Shown here: positions 45,011-53,673 of the stretch, one piece after another
How the letters are laid out: every line of letters begins with the position of its first letter
How positions within the stretch are numbered: the stretch's first letter is position 1
Assembly: GCA_036004685.1 (NCBI GenBank)
Contig: DASYRE010000062.1
Location: 1-64,000, forward strand
From: Candidatus Polarisedimenticolia bacterium
GTDB lineage: Bacteria; Acidobacteriota; Polarisedimenticolia; Gp22-AA2; AA152
Direction: 5' to 3'
Length of the DNA stretch: 64,000 nt
The notes under the pieces: generated by a model
The model's database searches: none
What the model was told of the DNA's origin: nothing
The model's input: only the letters and a program-made list of their open reading frames with translations
Position numbers and translations under genes: made by a program

Positions 45011-45574
45011 GTGAATCGCTGCGCGTCGATCGTGTGCCTGTTCGCTCTCTGTTCCCTTGGAGGTCTTCTCACTCCGATCGTCGCGGCGGATCCGACGACC
45101 GCCGCGACGCCGAATGAGCTGGTCGCCACTTATCGCTCCTTGGCCGATGCGATCCTGGCCGCGAAGCAAACCGAGTCGAACCTCGTCCTGTCGATCCTGG
45201 CGACGACCCACGGACACGCGCAAGCGGCCATGGCGGAAGCGCGGGCGAAGATGAAAGCGCATCAGCCCGCCAAGGCCGCGGTGGAGAAGCTCGCGGCCCT
45301 GGTCTCCCAGCTGGGGAACGAAGGAGACGGGTCGGTGGCCGCGGTGCGCAAGAAGCTGCTGGAAGGCGGGCACCATCATCACGCCAGCGCGGAACAGCAG
45401 GGAATCTACGACGAAGGGTTCGTGATCGTCACCCGGGTGACTAAGAAGGCGTTCCTGGAGGCCGCGGGGAACATCGGGAAAATGGGCCAGGCGCCGAATC
45501 CGGCCGGTCTGGAGGCGGAATGGCAGAAAGTCGAAAAGCAGTACGCGGATCTCACGGCGAAGACCCATCCCTGA
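45011..45574 (+). CDS. Secreted helical hypothetical protein
   Basis: The 187-aa protein starts with GTG, with GGAGG 5 nt upstream. It has a signal peptide (ASIVCLFALCSLGGLLTPIVAA) and then a helical domain ending GGHHHHASAEQQG, whose His cluster may bind metal. The sequence AILAAKQTESNLVLSILATT begins the helical region. It precedes the CRTAC1-like gene by 66 nt. Family unknown. Confidence 0.68.
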   Translation: MNRCASIVCLFALCSLGGLLTPIVAADPTTAATPNELVATYRSLADAILAAKQTESNLVLSILATTHGHAQAAMAEARAKMKAHQPAKAAVEKLAALVSQLGNEGDGSVAAVRKKLLEGGHHHHASAEQQGIYDEGFVIVTRVTKKAFLEAAGNIGKMGQAPNPAGLEAEWQKVEKQYADLTAKTHP

Positions 45575-45640
45575 AATCCCTGGCCTCCCTGCCTTCCTGA
45601 TCTCCCCCGTGCCCGGCACGCGGGCCGAGGCCTGTCGGAC

Positions 45641-47371
45641 ATGAAGCGTGGCATCCTGGGCGTCACCGCGCCGGCCGCGGCGATTTTCGCCTTCGGCCTG
45701 GCCTGTCGCGGGAATCCGTCCGCGACGTCCGCTTCCGGCTCGGCGGCGCCGGAGTCACCCGCGCCGCGGTCCGCCTCTCATTTTCACTTCGAAGACGTGG
45801 CCCGGCAGGCGGGCATGACCCGCGTCCTGCTGGCGGGCCGGCCCGGGAAGGATCATCTTCTCGATTCCTCCGGCGGCGGGGCGGCGTGGCTCGATTTCGA
45901 TCGCGACGGCTGGTTGGACGCCTACCTGGTCAACGGCTGGAGGCTCGCAGGCGACAAGGTCCTGGAGAAGGGGCGCAACGCGCTTTACCGGAACCGGGGC
46001 GACGGCACGTTCGAGGACGTGACCGATCGCGCGCGGGTGACCGGGGAGAGGCTCTGGGGAAGCGGCGTGGCCGTGGCCGATTACGACAACGACGGCTGGC
46101 CGGATATCCTGGTCACCAACTTCGGCCCCAACCTTTTGTATCGGAACCGGGGCGACGGGACCTTCGAGAACGTAGCCGGCCGGGCGGGAATCGAGGCGCC
46201 GGGGTGGAACACGGGCGCCGCTTTCTTCGATGCAGACGGCGACGGAGATCTGGACCTTTATGTCGCGGCCTACGTCGATTGCACCTTGGAGGAGGTTCTC
46301 GCGGCAAGGCCGACGCTGGACTGGAAAGGGGTCGAGAAGGTGGCGCTCGGCCCCTTCGGCCTGCCCGGAGCGCCCGATCATTTCTTCCTCTCCGACGGAA
46401 GAGGAAGCTTCCGCGAAGCGACCCGTGAAGCGGGGTTGGAGGATCGCGCGCTGGGCTACGGCTTCGGCGTGCGGGCGGCCGATTTCGACGGCGATGGCGA
46501 CGCCGATCTCTACGTCGCGAACGACTCGGATCCGAACTATCTCTACCGCAACGAGGGAAACGGGAGGTTCCAGGAAGTGGGAACCTGGTCCGGCGCCGCG
46601 CTCGGCGCCAACGGGGCCGCCCAGGCCGGCATGGGCGTGACGGCCGGGGACGCGAACGGCGACGGCTTCCTCGACCTCTTCGTGACGAACTTCGCCGAGG
46701 ACTACAGCACTCTCTATCGCGGAGACGGCAAGGGGTTCTTCGAGGACGCCAGCGAAGCGTCGGGGGTCGCTCGGCCGACGTTCCAGCCCCTGTCCTGGGG
46801 GACCGTCTTCGCGGATCTCGATTGCGACGGCGACGAGGATCTCGTCGTCGCGAATGGGCACATCTATCCGCAGGTGGACAAGCATCCGGAATTCGGCGCC
46901 CGTTACGGCCAGACCAACCTGCTTCTCGAAAACCAGGGTGGAGGGCACTTCGAGGACGCCACGGCGCGCGCCGGAGCCGGCTTCCGGGCGGCCCTTTCGA
47001 GTCGCGGACTCGCGGCGGGCGATTACGACAACGACGGCGATCTCGATCTTCTGATCAGCAATCTCGACGCGCCGCCGACGCTGCTGCGCAACGACTCTCC
47101 GAAAGGCTCGTGGATCACACTTGTGCTGGAGGCACCCCGCGGAGAGACCGTCATCGGGGCGCAGATCTCGGCGAAGGCGGGAGGCCGAACCTTGATTCGG
47201 GATCTCGCCAGCGGGGAGTCCTTCCTTTCGGCGCACGACCCGCGAGTTCACATCGGTTTGGGCAACGCGAACCAGGTGGATCGCTTGGAGGTGCGGTGGC
47301 CGGATGGCGGGCGGACAATCCTCGCCAAGGTGGAAGCCCGCCGTTTCCTTGCCCTAAGAAAGGGAAGATAG
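45641..47371 (+). CDS. CRTAC1-family FG-GAP lipoprotein with UnbV/ASPIC domain
   Basis: The 576-aa protein has a probable lipobox (FAFGLAC). Seven or so FG-GAP/VCBS repeats follow, each with a Ca-binding D-x-D-x-D-G loop (DFDRDGWLD, DYDNDGWPD, DADGDGDLD, DANGDGFLD). The C-terminal UnbV/ASPIC domain (GAQISAKAGGRTLIRDLASG and HIGLGNANQVDRLEVRWPDGG) is present. This CRTAC1/UnbV family forms surface beta-propellers in Acidobacteria and Planctomycetes; role unknown. ATG at 45641. Confidence 0.93.
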   Translation: MKRGILGVTAPAAAIFAFGLACRGNPSATSASGSAAPESPAPRSASHFHFEDVARQAGMTRVLLAGRPGKDHLLDSSGGGAAWLDFDRDGWLDAYLVNGWRLAGDKVLEKGRNALYRNRGDGTFEDVTDRARVTGERLWGSGVAVADYDNDGWPDILVTNFGPNLLYRNRGDGTFENVAGRAGIEAPGWNTGAAFFDADGDGDLDLYVAAYVDCTLEEVLAARPTLDWKGVEKVALGPFGLPGAPDHFFLSDGRGSFREATREAGLEDRALGYGFGVRAADFDGDGDADLYVANDSDPNYLYRNEGNGRFQEVGTWSGAALGANGAAQAGMGVTAGDANGDGFLDLFVTNFAEDYSTLYRGDGKGFFEDASEASGVARPTFQPLSWGTVFADLDCDGDEDLVVANGHIYPQVDKHPEFGARYGQTNLLLENQGGGHFEDATARAGAGFRAALSSRGLAAGDYDNDGDLDLLISNLDAPPTLLRNDSPKGSWITLVLEAPRGETVIGAQISAKAGGRTLIRDLASGESFLSAHDPRVHIGLGNANQVDRLEVRWPDGGRTILAKVEARRFLALRKGR

Positions 47372-47506
47372 CGCTGACCGCAGCGGCTCGCGATCCGATG
47401 CTGCTTCAAGGATTCTCTGAACGGGCCCTGTCGGCGTCGCCGATGCATTACATTCGTTGGAGCCGTGCCGACTTGCCCCCGGAGTCCGGGCGATGAGACG
47501 GACGGC

Positions 47507-48100
47507 CTACGCGTCGATCGCGACGTGGCGCGGCTGCGCGGCGACGCGCGCCAGCCACGCGCGCAGGGCGGGGTAGCGGCCAAGGTCGAAGCCTCCCTCC
47601 CCGGCGACGTGCGTGTAGGCGTAGAGGGAGATGTCGGCGATCGTGTAGCGCTCGCCGACGAGGAAGGAGCGGCGGGCCAAGTGCCGCTCCATCGCGTCGA
47701 GCACGCGATGCCCTGCGGCTTGCTTGGCCTCGAGCTGCGCGGGATCGTACCGGACGCCCTTCGTGAGCCAGAACCGGGCCACCGCAATGTTGGGCTCGTG
47801 ATCGTACTGCTCGAAGAACTGCCACTGAAGGACCTGCGCGCGCTCGTAGGGCTCGGTCGGGACGTACTGCGTGCCGTCGGCGAAATACCAGAGAATCGCG
47901 TTGGACTCGGCGAGCGGCCGTCCGTCGTCGAGCACGAGCGTGGGGACTCGGAGGGAGGGATTCGCCTCTCCGATCACTTCCCGGCGGTTGGATCGATCGG
48001 TGACGCTCATCTCGACCCGCTCGTACGCGATCCCGAGCTGGGCGAAAAGGAGACGCACTTTGTAACAGTTGCCGGAAGGCTGTGAGTCATAGAGGCGCAT
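47507..48100 (-). CDS. Glutathione S-transferase family protein
   Basis: The 197-aa protein has an N-terminal thioredoxin-like GST domain (MRLYDSQPSGNCYKVRLLFA, with Ser9 as the likely catalytic residue). NPSLRVPTLVLDDGRPLAES follows, with the conserved cis-Pro and Glu-Ser glutathione clamp. The C-terminal helical domain includes SFLVGERYTIADISLYAY. AAGGAGG lies 4 nt before the ATG. Substrate is unknown. Confidence 0.93.
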   Translation of the reverse strand: MRLYDSQPSGNCYKVRLLFAQLGIAYERVEMSVTDRSNRREVIGEANPSLRVPTLVLDDGRPLAESNAILWYFADGTQYVPTEPYERAQVLQWQFFEQYDHEPNIAVARFWLTKGVRYDPAQLEAKQAAGHRVLDAMERHLARRSFLVGERYTIADISLYAYTHVAGEGGFDLGRYPALRAWLARVAAQPRHVAIDA

Positions 48101-48189
48101 CACGCCTCCTTTTCGCCCGGTCCCGGGGTCATGAGACAGGTTCCATTTCGGCGCGCCGGCCCTCGCGCCGGGGGGAGAGACGCGGGCGC

Positions 48190-48414
48190 CTACCGCGGGG
48201 CGCACTCGGGACATCGCGGTCCAGTCGTGCAGTGCGGCTCTCCGGTGGCGCAGCTGGGACAGCAGATCCTGTTGGCGGAGCACTGGTGCGTGCCGCACGT
48301 GACGCCTTCGGTCTGCGCGGAGTTGGCCGGCGCGTGCGAGGCCGGGACCACCATCCAGGCCGCGGCCGCCGCGGCGACGATCAGAAGACCCACAGCTCCC
48401 CAGGTTTTCAGCAT
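48190..48414 (-). CDS. Small secreted eight-cysteine protein
   Basis: The 74-aa protein has a signal peptide (VGLLIVAAAAAAWMVVPASHA). Eight cysteines sit in the last 35 residues (C40, C45, C51, C52, C55, C62, C68, C71), a disulfide-rich mini-protein pattern. GGGAGG lies 6 nt upstream. It does not match Kazal or defensin spacing. It is another member of the window's small secreted Cys-rich set but not a close paralogue of the one at 28034. Confidence 0.7.
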   Translation of the reverse strand: MLKTWGAVGLLIVAAAAAAWMVVPASHAPANSAQTEGVTCGTHQCSANRICCPSCATGEPHCTTGPRCPECAPR

Positions 48415-48568
48415 GAGGCACCTCCCGTCAGAAACGGTTGAGAGAAGGATTGCGCGCGGGCGTCCGGCGCGAAGCCGCCCGCCCGCGATGCCATTGGGTT
48501 TTGGAGTCTACCACGAAGGCCGCGCGAGGGTGCCGCCGAATTCCTGCCGCCCGCCGTAAGCGCGCGCC

Positions 48569-48806
48569 TCAGGGTTGGGAGCCGAGCCGCGATTTTGCCT
48601 CGGCGAGCTTCTCCAGAAATCCGTCGAGATCCACCCCGTGCAGCCTGCATGCCTCGCCGAAGCTCACTTGGCCGGGCTACGGTGCGCCGGAGAACCGGGT
48701 TCGACAGCGCGCGGAAGCCCTGATTCACGACCGGCAGGAGCTCTGGATAGGCGGCCAGCCGATCGCCCACTCTCGTGCCGGCGGCCACCGCCGGGAGTCC
48801 CTTCAT
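48569..48806 (-). pseudogene. Frameshifted DUF1858-like domain gene
   Basis: The first 45 codons from 48806 read GTRVGDRLAAYPELLPVVNQ and NPVLRRTVAR, the DUF1858-type helical hairpin opening. At 48670-48671 the frame breaks. One base fewer gives VSFGEACRLHGVDLDGFLEK then a stop at 48569, the expected second half of the domain. The total length of 238 nt is 3n+1, consistent with one extra C in the GGCC context. Either a single-base insertion inactivated it or the assembly has an error. It is a small presumed metal- or cofactor-binding protein of unknown role. Confidence 0.6.
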
Positions 48807-48863
48807 GTCCGGCTCGCCCGCCGACCAGCGCGACCGCCGGCCCCCGATCCGGCTGGAGGCCGA

Positions 48864-49250
48864 TCAAACCGCGGGACGGGCCTCGCTCAATGCCTTCTCG
48901 ATGGCGGCGAGCAGCTCTTCCGGCTTGAAGGGTTTCAGCAGGTAGGCGGCCACTCCCGCCTCCTTCGCCTTGCTCAGGTCTTCCGGCGATTTCCGCGCGG
49001 TCAGGAAGATGATCGGAATGGTCATGGTCCGGATGCTCGCCTTCAATCGCCGAACGATCGTGTGCCCGTCTCCTCCCGGCATGCCGATGTCCAGGAGGAT
49101 CACGGCGGGCTGATCCCGAATGGCCATCTGCATCGCGCGAATTCCGTCCGCCGCCGCCAGGACTTCATAGCCGGCGGCCTTCAAGCGCAATCCCAGCGCC
49201 CGAATGAGATCGGGCTCGTCGTCCACGATCATGACTCGTGCTGGACTCAT
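48864..49250 (-). CDS. Single-domain response regulator
   Basis: The 128-aa REC domain has the acidic pocket (VDDEP), phosphoacceptor Asp in [13 protein letters not shown], Thr in LTARKSP and Lys in [10 protein letters not shown]. There is no output domain, so it probably relays phosphate or acts by protein interaction. Its ATG overlaps the stop of the preceding kinase frame (ATGA), making it part of the same operon. Confidence 0.94.
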   Translation of the reverse strand: MSPARVMIVDDEPDLIRALGLRLKAAGYEVLAAADGIRAMQMAIRDQPAVILLDIGMPGGDGHTIVRRLKASIRTMTIPIIFLTARKSPEDLSKAKEAGVAAYLLKPFKPEELLAAIEKALSEARPAV

Positions 49251-50146
49251 GGTTCCTCCGAGGGCGCGTGGGCCGCTTGACTTGGTTGCTGAATCCGCGG
49301 CGGAAATCCGAACAACGCGGCGACCTTCTGCTCGAATCGATCGATCGGGAAGGGTTTGGCCAGCGAATCGTCGCAGCCCAGGCGAACCATCTCCGCCAGC
49401 CGCTCCTCGGATCCGGAAATTGCCAGTATCCTCGCCTTCTTCGTATGGCCGTTTCGAACCAGGGAGGCGAGGACGTCCGCCCCGCTCGCGTCCGGAAGGC
49501 CGATGTCGAGAACCATCAGATCGGGATCGAACCGGCTGAAACGAAGGCAGGCCTCCAGCGCCGAATCGGTGCCCTGCACGTCGGCCTCCGGCCAGTCCAG
49601 GCGGATCGTCTCGGCCATCAGCTCGCGCAGACTCGCGTCGTCATCCACGAGAAGAACTCTCGGTTGCCGGTGGCCGAGACTTCCCACCAGGTGGGAGAAT
49701 CCGGCTCGCGCGCCAAGCACCCACTCCTCGTTCGACCGGCCGAGCGTCGGCTCCGGGAGCGCATATTCCAGACGCAGGCCGCGATCGCGCTCCTCCACCG
49801 CTTGGGCCAGACGCTGGAGCACGGCCCGGCAGCCGGCAGGGTCGGTCTCCAGGAAGAGCGCCAGGAGCGGCTCCGATTCGATCAGGAACACCTCGTCACG
49901 GGGATGACGGAACAGTCCGGTCAGGATTTTGCGCACCTCGCCGAGCTTGTCGAGGTCCTTGTCCCCGGCGCGCGAGCCGCTCGCGATCTCCGCGTGCGCC
50001 ATCCGGAGGAGCGCCAGAAGGGGCGCCTGTCCCCGCGGCAAGGCGCTGCGGATCCGATCCTCCACCACCACGCGCAGTTCCGCGCCGGGCTCGTGAATGG
50101 GGAGGGTGAAGGAGAACCGGCTTCCCCGCCCGAGCTCACTCTCCAC
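49247..50146 (-). CDS. C-terminal portion of hybrid histidine kinase (HATPase end and REC)
   Basis: The 299-codon frame begins with the last strand of a HATPase domain ([17 protein letters not shown]). A linker and a REC domain follow, with VDDDAS, Asp in [13 protein letters not shown] and Lys in SLAKPFP. It is in the same frame as the histidine kinase upstream and is separated from it by one TAA codon, so it is best read as the second part of one gene. A GTG at 50146 could restart translation, but a free fragment would lack a kinase core. Confidence 0.75.
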   Translation of the reverse strand: MESELGRGSRFSFTLPIHEPGAELRVVVEDRIRSALPRGQAPLLALLRMAHAEIASGSRAGDKDLDKLGEVRKILTGLFRHPRDEVFLIESEPLLALFLETDPAGCRAVLQRLAQAVEERDRGLRLEYALPEPTLGRSNEEWVLGARAGFSHLVGSLGHRQPRVLLVDDDASLRELMAETIRLDWPEADVQGTDSALEACLRFSRFDPDLMVLDIGLPDASGADVLASLVRNGHTKKARILAISGSEERLAEMVRLGCDDSLAKPFPIDRFEQKVAALFGFPPRIQQPSQAAHAPSEEP

Positions 50147-50176
50147 CTCGATGTTCCCCCCGTGACGGGCGACGAT

Positions 50177-51232
50177 TTAACGCGAAATGGCCAGACCGAG
50201 CCCGGTCCCCTTCACGCCGGGGCGTTCATCCCGGGCGATCTGGGTGAATGCCTCGAAGATCATCGGCTGGTGCTCGGCGGCGATCCCGATTCCGTCGTCC
50301 TGGACGAAAAAGCGCACCATGGCCCCGTCGCGAACGGCCCCCACCTCCACGCAGCCTCCCTCGGGCGTGAATTTGCGGGCGTTGCCGATCAAATTCACCA
50401 GCACCTGTTGGATCTTCGGGCGATCCCCAATCACTTCGGGGAGTCCCTCCGGCGCCTGCAGCTGAAGCGTTTGACGGCCCGACCGGAACTGAGGCCCGAA
50501 ATCCTCATGACACTGCCGCAGCAAGGACGCTGGATCCACCTTGCCGCGATACACTTTCACCTCTCCCGATTCGATTCGGGCGACATCCAGAAGGTCGTTC
50601 ACCAGCGCCGTCAGCCGATCGCAGTTTCGCATCGCCCCGTCGAGGCATTCCGCCTGCGTGGCCGTCACCGGTCCCGACGTCCCGTCTCGGGCGAGGGCGA
50701 TGAACTCCCGGATGATGGCCAGGGGCGTGCGCATCTCGTGAGACGCCGTGGAGACGAACTGGGACCTCAGCCGGTCCGCCGTCCTCAAGCGGGCCACGGT
50801 CAGATTCCTCTGGAGCGCCGCGCGCGCCGCGCGAACCAAATGAACGCCGGCGGTCGATCCGATCACGACGTAATCGTCGGCCCCTCGTGCCACGGCGCGG
50901 ATTGCCAGCTCTTCAGTCTCGGGAGTGGCCAAGACGACCACCGGGATGCCGTGAGACCGGGCCAGGGTCCGGGCCAACGCGTCGAATCCGTGGAGACCGG
51001 TCGGCGGAAGATCGAACAGGATGAGATCGACCTGAGCCTTTTCGACCAGATCCAGGCTTTCATTCGGCCGGGCAGCGGTCCTGAGCTCGCAGAGAAATTC
51101 CGGATCCTTGGTCAACCCTTCCCGAAGCAGGCGCGCCAGCTGCGGATCTTCCGCAATCAACAGCACGCGGACCGGTGAGCCGGACGCTTTCGCGCTTCCG
51201 GAGGAGATGTCCAAGCCTGGAAGGGAGAACAT
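50177..51232 (-). CDS. N-terminal portion of hybrid histidine kinase (REC-HisKA-HATPase)
   Basis: The 351-aa frame contains a degenerate N-terminal REC (LILFDLPPTGLHG), HisKA with the phospho-His in SQFVSTASHEMRTPLA, and the HATPase N, G1 and G2 boxes (NLIGNARKFTP, DDGIGI, GTGLGLAIS). It stops at TAA (50177-50179) exactly where the family continues with [16 protein letters not shown]. The continuation is in frame, so a single substitution separates the two halves. The N-terminal fragment keeps most of its ATP site. The kinase class is cytoplasmic. Confidence 0.85.
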   Translation of the reverse strand: MFSLPGLDISSGSAKASGSPVRVLLIAEDPQLARLLREGLTKDPEFLCELRTAARPNESLDLVEKAQVDLILFDLPPTGLHGFDALARTLARSHGIPVVVLATPETEELAIRAVARGADDYVVIGSTAGVHLVRAARAALQRNLTVARLRTADRLRSQFVSTASHEMRTPLAIIREFIALARDGTSGPVTATQAECLDGAMRNCDRLTALVNDLLDVARIESGEVKVYRGKVDPASLLRQCHEDFGPQFRSGRQTLQLQAPEGLPEVIGDRPKIQQVLVNLIGNARKFTPEGGCVEVGAVRDGAMVRFFVQDDGIGIAAEHQPMIFEAFTQIARDERPGVKGTGLGLAISR

Positions 51233-51362
51233 CTAAACACCACCTTTCCAGGCAAATATAGGTTCCGTTCGCGAGTCGGACAACGGAAATTGAATCCGGA
51301 ATTGGACACCTCCCAACTGGGGCTCATGACCACCGGTGATGCAACTGTCCTCGCCCGGATCC

Positions 51363-51378
51363 ACATCTATATAGATGT
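51363..51378. promoter_or_regulatory. Perfect 16-bp AT-rich palindrome
   Basis: ACATCTATATAGATGT is fully self-complementary and stands out in GC-rich DNA. It lies in the 290-nt divergent gap between the hybrid kinase and the VWFA gene, 130-160 nt from each start. It is a likely operator for an unidentified dimeric regulator. Confidence 0.5.
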
Positions 51379-51522
51379 AGGGGGCTCGCGGGTGCCTGGG
51401 CGGCATCGAGCTGGAGGACCCGCCGCGCGTCATCCAGCCATGCCCTGCGTCGGCCGGGATACGATTCGAAAATGAGGCGTGATAGGGTGTCACCACGTCC
51501 TCCCCTCTCGCCGGAGTCCACT

Positions 51523-53673
51523 ATGTCCGCGATCCGAATCGCCCGCCGGATGCTCGGTACGGGAATCCTGCTTTTCGCTCTGGGAGGAGCTCTTCACGGC
51601 GCCGCACCGAAGTCCGGCACCGACAAATCGGCCGGTGCTCAGCCCATCGCCGCACCGGGAATCCAGGCGGAGCGGGTTTCCCTGATCCTTCTGGACGTCG
51701 TCGTGACCGAGGCCTCGGGACGCTTCCTGGGCGATCTCCGCCCGGAGGAATTCACCCTGACGGTGGACGGCTATAAGGTGCCGATCCAATCCGTCGAGCT
51801 GCAGATCCCCGCAGGTCCGGCCCTCACGGCCCCCCCGGCGGCAGCCGTGCAGCCGCCCGGGAGCGCGGGCACGCCTCCCGCGCCCGATCGGGCGGCGTCG
51901 ATTTCGCGCTCGCGCGGGATCGTGCTTTTCTTCGACGGATTGGACAGCGAGCGCGGCCTCGGCCCGGCTCCGATCGCGGCGGCGCGAAAGTTTCTCGAGA
52001 AGGGATTGCAGGCCGGCGACGAGGTAATGTTGATCGGTCTGGGACGCGACTGCCGAATCTACCGGGATTTCACGGCCGATCTCTCCCTGGCGCTCGCGGC
52101 CATGGAAGAGATCGAGAAGGACTCGGCTCTCCGCATGGGCGGTCAAGCTCACTTCTGGAAGAACAAAGAGGATCTCGAAGAGCTGCGCAAGTTCAGTCCC
52201 GAATCGGCAGAGTCTCTGGCGAGGTCGTTCGTCGCGGAGGATCTGCACCGGGCCTCCCGCCTCAACTCCACTCTCGCGGCACTCGCCGAATTCTTGCGAT
52301 CGCGGCCGGGGCGGAAGGAGGTCTTCCTGTTCAGCGACGGCACACCCTCGGCTCCGGGGATTCTCTATGGAATCGACGATCCCCGCACCCAGGAACTCGA
52401 TCTGCTTCGGCTGGCGCAGGATGCCGCGGCCGCCCAGATCGCCGTGAACACGATCAACACGCGGGGGCTGGCGGCGGGCCCGGCGGGTGGAGTGGAGGAG
52501 CTTCTCGAAAGTGAGTCCACCAACGCCCTGTCGATTCTCGCCCTCACCACCGGCGGCGTCTCGACCCATGGGATCAACGGAAACTTTGAGCGGCCCATGC
52601 GGGTCATCGAAGAGCAGACCCGGTCGAGCTACCTGATCACCTTCGCCCCCGACGGGGAGCCGGACGGCAAGCTCCATTCCGCGCGCGTCACCGTGAGCCG
52701 AAAAGGGGCGCGGGTCCGCTCTCCGGAAGGCTTCGTCTGGATGACGAGCCGGCAGCAGCAGGAGAAGGAAATGGTCAGCGCCTACTTCGCCCCCGAGCTC
52801 TTTCGCAAGATTCCTCTGGCCCTGGAGGCCAGTTCGTATCTCGGCGCCGACGATACACCGCGAGTGGAGGTGGTCATCTCCCTGCCCCGCTCCTCGATCC
52901 TCTTCCTTCCCCGGGGAGCCAGCCGTGTGGCGAAGCTGGAGGCGGGGGTCGTCCTGCGGTCGGCCAAGGGGAAGGAAGAGAAGCCCATCCGCCGTGACGT
53001 CGAAGTGCGCCTCTCCGGCGGGCCGAGCAAGGATTCCGAAGGAGACCTGACCCTTCTGGCGCGGCGCGCGCTTCCCGCCGGCGATTACCAGGCAACCGCC
53101 GTGGTCCGCGACCTGCAATCAGGAGAAGTGGGAGCGCTTCGCTCGGCGTTGAAGATCCCGGCCCTCGCGCCCGATCATCTCGCCATGAGCTCCTTGATCC
53201 TGAGCAGCCCGGCGTCTGCGAAGCCGATCGCGATGGATCCCTCGGATGAGGTGCCGAACATCCCGCCCGCTCCCCGCTCCGTGAGGAGAATTTTCGCCGG
53301 CGACGAACAAGTCGCCGCCTCTTCCGTCGTCTATCATCCTCGGCGTGATGCCGTCACGGGACAGGCTCGAGTCACGGCATTCGCCCAGATCCGGCGCGGG
53401 CCGCAGGTCGTCCGGCAGCTCATCCCCGCCCGACACACGCTCGATCCAGGCGCCCCGGCCACCGCGCTCACCCTCACCCTTCCGATCGATCTTTCCGGGC
53501 TGGAGCCGGGCGTCTATCGGCTGGAGGTGGAAGCCTGGGACGAAGTGGATCGACGCGGTGTTCTTCAGGGCGTCGATTTCCAGGTCGCTGAGGAGGGCGG
53601 CTTTTGCCGCCGCGTTTCAGTTGTGCTTCATGAACTCGCCGTGCCCCGTGAGCGAGTTGTAGAGCGTCGATGA
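51523..53673 (+). CDS. Secreted VWFA-related protein (TIGR03436-like)
   Basis: The 716-aa protein has a signal peptide (MLGTGILLFALGGALHGAA). A strand block VSLILLDVVVTEASGRFLGD and LRPEEFTLTVDGYKV typical of the VWFA-related acidobacterial family follows, then a von Willebrand A-like domain (GIVLFFDGLDSERG). The MIDAS region is imperfect. The long C-terminal part is beta-rich. Its last 25 codons overlap the convergent MBL gene and are probably not native. The ATG at 51523 is chosen for the signal peptide; the frame opens 17 codons earlier. Confidence 0.82.
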   Translation: MSAIRIARRMLGTGILLFALGGALHGAAPKSGTDKSAGAQPIAAPGIQAERVSLILLDVVVTEASGRFLGDLRPEEFTLTVDGYKVPIQSVELQIPAGPALTAPPAAAVQPPGSAGTPPAPDRAASISRSRGIVLFFDGLDSERGLGPAPIAAARKFLEKGLQAGDEVMLIGLGRDCRIYRDFTADLSLALAAMEEIEKDSALRMGGQAHFWKNKEDLEELRKFSPESAESLARSFVAEDLHRASRLNSTLAALAEFLRSRPGRKEVFLFSDGTPSAPGILYGIDDPRTQELDLLRLAQDAAAAQIAVNTINTRGLAAGPAGGVEELLESESTNALSILALTTGGVSTHGINGNFERPMRVIEEQTRSSYLITFAPDGEPDGKLHSARVTVSRKGARVRSPEGFVWMTSRQQQEKEMVSAYFAPELFRKIPLALEASSYLGADDTPRVEVVISLPRSSILFLPRGASRVAKLEAGVVLRSAKGKEEKPIRRDVEVRLSGGPSKDSEGDLTLLARRALPAGDYQATAVVRDLQSGEVGALRSALKIPALAPDHLAMSSLILSSPASAKPIAMDPSDEVPNIPPAPRSVRRIFAGDEQVAASSVVYHPRRDAVTGQARVTAFAQIRRGPQVVRQLIPARHTLDPGAPATALTLTLPIDLSGLEPGVYRLEVEAWDEVDRRGVLQGVDFQVAEEGGFCRRVSVVLHELAVPRERVVERR

